This document shows positions 7,206 through 13,644 of a stretch of DNA of 35,077 nt, piece after piece; within the stretch, counting starts at the first letter, position 1; every line of letters begins with the position of its first letter. Made by a program: the position numbers and the translations under genes. Source of the stretch: an uncultured Dorea sp. (GTDB lineage: Bacteria > Bacillota > Clostridia > Lachnospirales > Lachnospiraceae); NCBI GenBank assembly GCA_947645355.1, contig CANSCI010000017.1, positions 1 through 35,077 on the forward strand. Direction: 5' to 3'. A model generated the notes under the pieces. It ran no database searches, had not been told where the DNA came from, and saw only the letters and a list, made by a program, of their open reading frames with translations.

Positions 7206-8099
7206 TCAATACATAAAAGGCTTCTCACAGCAATTTTTTCGGATTGTTTTGTATTGTCCCGTATTCCCGTTATTGGCTTTTATTCTCTCATTACTTTGGC
7301 AGCGTCCCATAATTTCATACAGTAAATATAAATCTGCATGACTGACACAATCTGCCCTGTTCATAATCGCCTTTGCCATAAAGACTGTCCATTCTGTATT
7401 TCCCCAGTCCACTTGCGGTGTGTCCATTTTGGACACCTTCCGTATAGCGTCTTCTGCCTCTTTCGTTGGAGGACACATATTTTCTTTCGCCCATTCCTGC
7501 ATGACGCCCGAATAAGAGGCTGCTATTTGTTCCCGGATGTCTTCTTCACTCTCTTCTTTCTGATACCCTGCCGTCCTTTTATTTCCTGTAACCGCGGTTT
7601 TCCTTCCTGCCCTTTCCGCAACCTCTTTCGCCTGTACGCTGCCGCTTTCCGTAACTTTAGCCGCAATCTTCTCCTGCTCCTTACGCGGAAGTCTGGATGC
7701 TTCATAAGCCGCGCAAATCCCAATCGTCCCTTTCCTAAGTTCTTCCTTGATTTCCTCAATGGCATTATTCTGAATGCTGTCCATTCTGGCTATCCCCGTA
7801 CTGCTCTCGTTCATCAGGCTCGCAATCACATCACGCATCTTCCCCTTAATCTCTAATCCATCTTCTCTTTTCGCTTTTAACAGCGCCTCTTTTAATCTCT
7901 TTGCCTGCTCTGTTTTCTCCCATGCCGTAAGTTCCCGGTTATAAGCATTTCCTATCAACAGCGACAGCTCAAACATTGCCGGAGTCATATCTTTATACAG
8001 ATAACGGACTTTTGTATATTCTCCATATCCTCGTTCGATATTCTTAATATTGGCAAGATTCTGCCTGTGTCCGCTTACTATATGAAACTCTCCATTCAC
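7206..8099 (-). pseudogene. ParB-like partition protein, N-terminally interrupted
   Basis: The frame starts at a GTG (8099) inside a ParB N-terminal domain: VNGEFHIVSGHRQN is the end of the ParB nuclease-like fold, with the usual GHRR box changed to GHRQ. The central part has the ParB helix-turn-helix block (ELTAWEKTEQAKRL, later SSTGIARMDSIQNNAI). The C-terminal third is charged linker plus a short domain. Upstream codons in the same frame (PTVLGR) and the last ~30 codons of the parA frame complete the ParB start, separated only by a TAG at 8118-8120. The gene is therefore the lower part of a parA::parB fusion cut by an amber codon. Restart at the GTG would give a protein lacking most of the N-terminal domain. 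Confidence 0.8.
7420..7436. repeat. palindrome GTGTCCATTTTGGACAC inside parB
   Basis: A 7+3+7 perfect inverted repeat lies within the parB-like coding sequence. A near-identical palindrome is at 9071-9085 just ahead of parA. Two matching palindromes tied to a ParA/ParB pair suggest a ParB (parS-like) or repressor binding site. Confidence 0.55.
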
Positions 8100-8117
8100 C
8101 CGCCCGAGTACCGTAGG

Positions 8118-9002
8118 CTACTGTTGCCCCACTGTCAGGAAACTGTCGGCAAGCTCTTCTATGTTCTCCTGGGAATAGAAATTGCTCTCTGATGGCTTCA
8201 CGTCATAGGACTTCTTATAGTCCTGTGCCGCTCCGCTGCAGGGACTGTATTCATAAATCGGCTTCCGCAGGAAAGAGTTCTCTGCTACTTTCTTTGAATA
8301 CCGGATCATCCCAAGAACTGGATATTTTCCGCAGCGCTCACTGGAAGGATTTTCATATTCCCGGCGAAGCCACTCTAACCCGGCTTTTTCTCCGTCTGTA
8401 TTCTGATATACAGTAATCAGTATGCCGCCTAATGTAAGCGAAGGATTCCGAGCTTTCGCGTCCTCAATCTGCCCCGCCACTATATCCAGTCCAGTGAGCG
8501 CATCCTCGTCAATCTTCACAGGCACAATGACCTCATCTGCCACTGCAAGAGCATTGATTACGTTAAATCCGATATCCGGCGGATTATCAATCAGGCAGTA
8601 ATCATATCCTCCTGCTGTACTACTGTCTGCTCCCTTCTCCCCGCTGTTCTTTACCGACTCCATAAATCTCTGATACCGCGCCAACAGATCACTGTCCCCG
8701 TTTTTCAGAAGATTCCATACCGCGCCAAACAGAGACATATTTGAGGACACAATATCTATCCCGTCATAATCCGTACGCTGTATCAGTTCTTCCGGGTGCT
8801 CCCAGTTTCCGCACAAAAGTTTTGTGACCGGGGCTGTCTGCTCCGCGTCATACTTTCGATAAGCCTTACTAAGATTCCCCTGCTTATCGTTATCCAGTAT
8901 CAGCACCTTATAACCTCTTCTCCACAACTCATATGCCATATTTACCACTGAAAAGGTCTTTGCTACTCCGCCCTTTAAGTTTAGAAAATTTATGATTCTC
9001 AT
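8118..9002 (-). CDS. ParA-family partition ATPase, 3' end fused to parB
   Basis: A deviant Walker A box KGGVAKT (10-16), Walker A' LILDNDKQGN (D37/D39) and Walker B YCLIDNPPD identify a ParA/Soj-type ATPase that moves plasmid or ICE cargo with ParB. GAGAGGAA precedes ATG 9002. Typical ParA sequence runs to the IYEYSPCSGAAQDYKK segment. From about residue 264 the sequence switches to ParB: KPSESNFYS and NIEELADSFLTVGQ are the N-terminal ParB motif, read on through the TAG into the next frame. A deletion seems to have removed the parA stop and parB start, and a later CAG-to-TAG change split the fusion. ATPase motifs are intact, but function with a broken ParB is doubtful. Confidence 0.85.
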   Translation of the reverse strand: MRIINFLNLKGGVAKTFSVVNMAYELWRRGYKVLILDNDKQGNLSKAYRKYDAEQTAPVTKLLCGNWEHPEELIQRTDYDGIDIVSSNMSLFGAVWNLLKNGDSDLLARYQRFMESVKNSGEKGADSSTAGGYDYCLIDNPPDIGFNVINALAVADEVIVPVKIDEDALTGLDIVAGQIEDAKARNPSLTLGGILITVYQNTDGEKAGLEWLRREYENPSSERCGKYPVLGMIRYSKKVAENSFLRKPIYEYSPCSGAAQDYKKSYDVKPSESNFYSQENIEELADSFLTVGQQ

Positions 9003-9070
9003 CTCGTTCCTCTCTTTCTATATCTTACTGTATTAAAAAAAACCGAGACATTTCTGCCTCAGTCTATTGA

Positions 9071-9085
9071 TGTCCAATTTGGACA
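9071..9085. repeat. palindrome TGTCCAATTTGGACA upstream of parA
   Basis: This 15-bp inverted repeat (6+3+6) differs from the one at 7420-7436 at one central base and sits about 70 nt ahead of the parA start. It is a candidate parS or autoregulatory operator. Confidence 0.55.
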
Positions 9086-9110
9086 CTTTGTAACCATTAT
9101 CTCCCAATAC

Positions 9111-9129
9111 CATTCCGGACAAATTCCGG
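9111..9129. repeat. 19-bp repeat X' (reverse complement of 5209-5227)
   Basis: CATTCCGGACAAATTCCGG is followed by another CCGGACAAA-like half (CCGGACAAA occurs twice, 9115 and 9127). It lies just upstream of the queT -35 box. Confidence 0.8.
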
Positions 9130-9136
9130 ACAAACC

Positions 9137-9165
9137 TTGATTTTTCTCCTTTTACATGCTATACT
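9137..9165 (+). promoter_or_regulatory. sigma-A promoter of queT
   Basis: TTGATT (9137-9142), 17-bp spacer, TATACT (9160-9165). The predicted start is near 9172, giving a ~65-nt leader before the preQ1 aptamer. That leader contains a GCCG...CGGC hairpin. Confidence 0.7.
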
Positions 9166-9237
9166 AATCCACGCTTGCAAGTCTACAAAAACCAAGGTCT
9201 ATCAAGGCTTGCCGCCGATTCCCGGCGTTAAATGAAT

Positions 9238-9280
9238 CGTGTGTTCGAGACCTTCCACACGTAAAACAAAACTAAAGGAG
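9238..9280 (+). promoter_or_regulatory. preQ1-I riboswitch
   Basis: P1 stem CGTGTG/CACACG (9238-9243 with 9256-9261), a C/U-rich loop TTCGAGACCTTC holding the ligand-pairing cytosine, and the A-rich tail TAAAACAAAACTAAAGGAG fit the preQ1 class I H-type pseudoknot. The tail merges with the ribosome site (AAAGGAG, 9274-9280), so preQ1 binding should hide it and shut down translation of queT. The identity of the downstream gene supports the call strongly. Confidence 0.85.
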
Positions 9281-9289
9281 AACAGATCT

Positions 9290-9775
9290 ATGAAAAACCC
9301 AAAAATTACTTTCATGACACAGGCGGCCATGATTGCCGCTGTCTACGTGGTGCTTACCTATTTATTTGCACCGTTTTCTTTCGGTGAGGTTCAGATTCGA
9401 ATTGCCGAAGCGCTCACAATCCTTCCTCTATTTACACCGGCTGCAATTCCGGGATTATTTATCGGCTGTCTTACCGGCAATATCCTGGGAGGCGCAATAC
9501 TCCCCGATATTATCTTCGGAAGCATGGCCACATTGATCGGGGCATATGGTACATACCAGCTGCGCGGCAGGAATCATTTTCTTGCTCCATTTCCTCCGGT
9601 CATAGCCAATACAGTCATCGTTCCTTTCGTGCTCCGCTATGGTTATGGCGTACTGCTGCCGATACCATTTATGATGCTGACAGTGGGGATCGGAGAAATC
9701 CTGTCCTGCGGCGTGCTTGGAATGGTGCTCTATTCCGCTCTCTGGAGATATAAAAATCTCGTATTTCAAAAATAA
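9290..9775 (+). CDS. queT: QueT family queuosine-precursor transporter (ECF S component)
   Basis: This 161-residue, highly hydrophobic protein has about five to six membrane helices. The signature stretches (TQAAMIAAVYVVLTY, FGEVQIRIAEALTILP, IPGLFIGCLTGN) are those of QueT (COG4708), the substrate-binding S component of an energy-coupling-factor transporter that imports preQ0/preQ1 for tRNA queuosine synthesis. The start at 9290 follows AAAGGAG by 9 nt. The preQ1-I riboswitch in the leader confirms the substrate class. It is a single-gene unit ended by the hairpin at 9833. The shared ECF module is not in this window. Confidence 0.92.
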   Translation: MKNPKITFMTQAAMIAAVYVVLTYLFAPFSFGEVQIRIAEALTILPLFTPAAIPGLFIGCLTGNILGGAILPDIIFGSMATLIGAYGTYQLRGRNHFLAPFPPVIANTVIVPFVLRYGYGVLLPIPFMMLTVGIGEILSCGVLGMVLYSALWRYKNLVFQK

Positions 9776-9832
9776 CCTGCCGGGAAGTCCGTGGAGCTTG
9801 ATTCCTGACGCATTCCCGCCGGATATACCAAA

Positions 9833-9872
9833 AGCCCGGGATACAGATGATAATTTCTCTGCATCCCGGGCT
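9833..9872. terminator. bidirectional terminator between queT and the C39-like gene
   Basis: A perfect 10-bp stem AGCCCGGGAT/ATCCCGGGCT (9833-9842 with 9863-9872) is flanked by A-rich and cttattat sequence and serves two converging genes. Confidence 0.75.
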
Positions 9873-9903
9873 CTTATTATGTCATATAGTTATAAAAGAA
9901 GCA

Positions 9904-12345
9904 TTACGCAATATACGTATGATTGCTTGCCGCCGTCATCTCGTCCATTTGTTTAAAGGTGACCCTCTTTCTCTCATTGCTCACCATATCTGTATATACA
10001 ATTGTATTCTCACCATATCCCACAAGGATAACCGGATGACCGGCATCCAGCATGGCAATTACCGGACGGCCCTGGTTAATAATATAAGCAAGCTGCTCTG
10101 CACCGCAGCCGCTGAGATCCATGCTCTCACCAGGCCTTGCTTTCTCCATAACCTGCATCGGTGACGAACCGCCTGTCAGCTGTCCCTTAATACTTGCTAC
10201 CAGCATGTCGGCCCCGGAGATAGAGAAATTCAGATCTCTGTTCCCCCGCTCCCATACATAAGCCTGATTCTGATCCAGCACTGCTCCACCATAGTTGTCC
10301 GCCTCCTGAATCGCATCGCCCGCAGTATCATAGACGCCCTTTAACTCCCCGTGCCCGTAAGCATAGTATTTTTTCCCGTCACCGGTATGCTCAAAGGATA
10401 CAACCGTCGGCTCCTCAAAAAGTACCTGCTTAGGCTTCAGCACCTTCGGCTCCTTATCGTCGATCCCGTCTTTAAATGTAAGCCTCATCTGCCTTTCCTT
10501 CAACTCTGTCGTATAGGATTCCAGGAAAATATTGCTCTCCTTCTCCTCTTCATTATTAGAAATATACTCCTGGGCAATTGCCGTATAGACATTTCCCTCC
10601 CTGACTGCACGCTCCAGAACCACTCTGTTCTCCTCAAGTACAGCGTCCAGCACATACACCCCGTTTTCTTCATGGGTCTTGACAACCTTTCCTTTGCCGT
10701 TCTGGATCTCCACCTTATACATCGGTACCACTGCCTCCCCGGAAACTGTCTGCCCCATGTCCCCGGTTTTTGCAATTCCATACACAAAGTCATTCCTCAC
10801 AAACCCAAGCGGATGAATGCTCTCTCCCTCCTTACAGGTAATGCTCTTCTGCTCCCCGGAGGAAAGATTCATAATGATAACCTCTCTGATGTCCGTATCA
10901 CTTTCCGCCGTCTGATACGCCAGCAAATGTCCGTCACCGGAAACCACATACTGGTCTTCCCCGAGTTCCTTCACAAGCTCTTTCGTCCTGCCCTTCTCAA
11001 CATTTATCTCATAAATGGTTCCATCTGCCCGCAAATACAGCCTCTTATTATCCACACTATAGTGCAGCAGTTCCCCAAGGCCGTTTACCTCTTTCCCGTA
11101 AAACTTATTTGAGGGTATAAATACTTTCTCCTCCACTGAGCTTTCCTGTACATTGTAATAATAAACTGCAATGCCCACTTCTCCCTCATGAGCACCGCGG
11201 TTCATATACCCGTATACGGCAAATGTGACATTCCCTGCAGCATCTGCCCCCAGAAGCTTAACCTCATGCTGCTCCGTATAATTCCTCTCATCCATATTTT
11301 CCGCAGAGGAAAAACTGAACACCAGGGATATCTCATCTGTCTCCCGGTTATAGCACCAAAGCTCCCCGGCCTGCACAAAGGAAACAATCGTCCCATCCTT
11401 GTTGGTCAGATAAGACACATCCGGGGACGTTATACCAAGGAGAAGCCCCTTTTCACTCAGTATCTTTTTAGAGGGGTCAAAGATCTGCTCCATCCTGCGG
11501 TCATAATCTACAAGATATGTCCTCTTCCTCTCCTTGTCATATCTGAGCCGAAAAAATTCCTTCACCTTATAAGCATCCCCGTCATTTTCTTCTCCCTTGC
11601 AGCGGACAATATATTCAATCTGGAGCGAAGTTGTGACATTGTTCATCTCCTTGATGCTCCACCTCTCCCCGTTTTCTACCGACGGCTCCAGATCCTTCCA
11701 TCCTACCTGCGCAGAATTAGAGTGGATCGTTACATGGGAAAATGTAGTATTGTCTCCTTGTTCATCAGGCTCCAGCGCCGCCCCGAAGCTCATATCCTCC
11801 GATTTCCCCAGCGCATTATCGTGGAACCTGTTTGCATAATCAAGACATTCCATAAGGCTGGCATTCTCAGAATCCGCAATACGGGTATAAAAGTAAACCT
11901 TTTTATCCCCTTCAAGTGTTAACGTTATCTGGAGCACACGTTCTTCACTCAGGATATCTTCTGCACTCAGGTCAAGACTTATCTCTTTTCCCGGATTTTT
12001 AATCTCATCCTCCCTGACCACCTTTTTCCCGTCCAGTGTATGAATCTTAAAAGCAGCCTTCCTGATCTGATTTTCACAGGCATTCAGCACCACATTCAAC
12101 CGCTTCCCCGCAACAGGAGTAATCGTATCACGCACAGACGGTATGTTCATCTCACCGGCATAACCTGCTATACTGTTAAGGCTATATCCATTATAAGTAA
12201 AAGAAATCATCGGATAAGTTGCAGTGCCCATGTCTGCAGTCATATTATTGTTCCCTTTATTTGTAAAATAGCTGAAAACAACGACAGCTATCAGAAATGC
12301 TCCGATCAAAATCGCAGCTTCTTTCAATTTCTTTTTGATATTCAT
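9904..12345 (-). CDS. membrane-anchored propeller-like protein with C39-like C-terminal domain
   Basis: The start is placed at 12345 (MNIKKKLKEAAILIGAFL) because AGAGGA lies 8 nt upstream; the longer frame overlaps the methyltransferase. The 813-residue product has one N-terminal membrane helix (about 9-27), then a long extracytoplasmic region rich in short strand repeats with polar turns (for example KLLGADAAGNVTFAVYGY, LHYSVDNKRLYLRADGT), resembling a beta-propeller. The last ~100 residues (CGAEQLAYIINQGRPVIAML, then GHPVILVGYGENTIVYTD) have the Cys, His and Asp spacing of a C39-like/papain-fold peptidase. Protease activity is plausible but unproven. The neighbouring gene order with a methyltransferase and a two-component system does not reveal the substrate. 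Confidence 0.7.
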   Translation of the reverse strand: MNIKKKLKEAAILIGAFLIAVVVFSYFTNKGNNNMTADMGTATYPMISFTYNGYSLNSIAGYAGEMNIPSVRDTITPVAGKRLNVVLNACENQIRKAAFKIHTLDGKKVVREDEIKNPGKEISLDLSAEDILSEERVLQITLTLEGDKKVYFYTRIADSENASLMECLDYANRFHDNALGKSEDMSFGAALEPDEQGDNTTFSHVTIHSNSAQVGWKDLEPSVENGERWSIKEMNNVTTSLQIEYIVRCKGEENDGDAYKVKEFFRLRYDKERKRTYLVDYDRRMEQIFDPSKKILSEKGLLLGITSPDVSYLTNKDGTIVSFVQAGELWCYNRETDEISLVFSFSSAENMDERNYTEQHEVKLLGADAAGNVTFAVYGYMNRGAHEGEVGIAVYYYNVQESSVEEKVFIPSNKFYGKEVNGLGELLHYSVDNKRLYLRADGTIYEINVEKGRTKELVKELGEDQYVVSGDGHLLAYQTAESDTDIREVIIMNLSSGEQKSITCKEGESIHPLGFVRNDFVYGIAKTGDMGQTVSGEAVVPMYKVEIQNGKGKVVKTHEENGVYVLDAVLEENRVVLERAVREGNVYTAIAQEYISNNEEEKESNIFLESYTTELKERQMRLTFKDGIDDKEPKVLKPKQVLFEEPTVVSFEHTGDGKKYYAYGHGELKGVYDTAGDAIQEADNYGGAVLDQNQAYVWERGNRDLNFSISGADMLVASIKGQLTGGSSPMQVMEKARPGESMDLSGCGAEQLAYIINQGRPVIAMLDAGHPVILVGYGENTIVYTDMVSNERKRVTFKQMDEMTAASNHTYIA

Positions 12346-12358
12346 CTGTATCCTCTTT

Positions 12359-13555
12359 TTATCCCAGCAGCTTCCCAAGCGTCGGCGACACATGAAGGAA
12401 TCGTTCACAGTCTTTGATCCTCTGTGTATTCTTCCCCTCTTTGCCCGTGTATATCGCACGGATCAAAATATTTTTCGGGGTGTGCTCCATGTCAATAAAT
12501 TCCAGTACCTGGACATCGTAACCCATAAGCTCCAAGTACTCCGCACGCAGTGCGTCTGTCACTAATGCAGAAAACCGTTCCTTTAATAGACCGTACTTTA
12601 AAACCGGCTGCAAGATATCATTCTCAATCTGTGCGTTTAGCTCATGCTGGCAGCATGGAACAGAGAGGATTACCTTCGCATTCCACCCCACAGCCTTTGA
12701 GAGTGCATAATCTGTTGCCGTATCGCATGCATGAAGGGTTACGACCATATCCACTTCCCTGACTCCCGTGTAATCTGCAATATCTCCTTCCAAAAATGTC
12801 AGTTTCTCGTAACCGTACGCACGGCCAAGTGCATTACAGTGCCTGATCACGTCCTTCTTAAGATCCAGCCCGATAATACGGATATCATATTTTTTAAGCT
12901 CATGCAGATAATAGTACATTGCAAATGTCAGATAAGACTTTCCACATCCGAAATCCAAAATCGTCAGTTCCCTTTCTTTATCAAGCTGGGGCAGCACATC
13001 CTCAATGAATTCCAAAAAGCGGTTGATCTGTCTGAACTTATCAAACCTGGAATGCACCACCTTCCCGTCCTCCGTCATAACTCCCAGATCCTTCAAAAAG
13101 GGAACCGGCACACCCTCCTCCAGAATATACCGTTTTCGGCGGTTATGGGACAGATCTGCCTGAATGTTCGCATTCTTCTGCATCCTTTTCTTTACAGTAA
13201 GCCTGCCTTTCTTACTCACAAGTACCGTATAACTCCAATGAGTTGTCTCAAACTGCATCTGCCCCATATTCTCCATATACCAAAGAATCCTCCTGCGAGC
13301 CTCTTTCGCATGAAGGTTTTCATGAAATGCCTGGTTATTCCGGAAAGACTCTAGTTGAAAAAGAAGCTCTCCTTTTTTCAGCAGCGGGCGAACCTTTATC
13401 TTTGACACTCCGCTCTTGTCCCGCGGGCTGCTCAGCACAGCAGACACAAACTCCTGATTTAAATTCTCCTGCAATAATCTTGTCAATTCATCCATAATAG
13501 TAATATTGTAATGTTTTTTTCCCATAAGTGCAAGTAGGGACAGGACTATTTTCAT
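12359..13555 (-). CDS. class I SAM-dependent methyltransferase (Methyltransf_32-like)
   Basis: Motif I DFGCGKSYLT (201-210), motif II IGLDLKK (228-234), and the paired motifs LHACDTATD (274-282) and VPCCQHEL (299-306) define the PF13679-type methyltransferases, a family shared by bacteria and eukaryotic METTL25-like proteins. The N-terminal ~150 residues form a basic domain that may bind RNA. The start at 13555 has AGGGG upstream; an internal ATG at 13495 (MDELTRLLQENL) is an alternative and fits homologue length. It lies 14 nt before the C39-like gene in the same direction. The methylated substrate is unknown. Confidence 0.75.
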   Translation of the reverse strand: MKIVLSLLALMGKKHYNITIMDELTRLLQENLNQEFVSAVLSSPRDKSGVSKIKVRPLLKKGELLFQLESFRNNQAFHENLHAKEARRRILWYMENMGQMQFETTHWSYTVLVSKKGRLTVKKRMQKNANIQADLSHNRRKRYILEEGVPVPFLKDLGVMTEDGKVVHSRFDKFRQINRFLEFIEDVLPQLDKERELTILDFGCGKSYLTFAMYYYLHELKKYDIRIIGLDLKKDVIRHCNALGRAYGYEKLTFLEGDIADYTGVREVDMVVTLHACDTATDYALSKAVGWNAKVILSVPCCQHELNAQIENDILQPVLKYGLLKERFSALVTDALRAEYLELMGYDVQVLEFIDMEHTPKNILIRAIYTGKEGKNTQRIKDCERFLHVSPTLGKLLG

Positions 13556-13644
13556 ATGCCCTGCCCCTCTTCGCTGTTTCGCTCACAGTACTCTCACTGC
13601 CCAAAATACATATGCAGACTGTACTCACTGCCTGCTGAAACACT

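Noticed and set aside
7338-7856. Plus-strand open frame opposite parB
   Set aside because: Cys/Pro/Arg-rich shadow of the ParB frame, which has recognisable HTH motifs.
9238-9261. tRNA T-arm-like string GTTCGAGACC
   Set aside because: No T-stem pairing, acceptor stem or CCA; the flanking P1 stem and A-rich tail fit a preQ1-I aptamer ahead of queT instead.
10351-11922. Two long plus-strand frames opposite the C39-like gene
   Set aside because: Antisense shadows with no start signals; the minus frame has a membrane anchor and consistent repeats.
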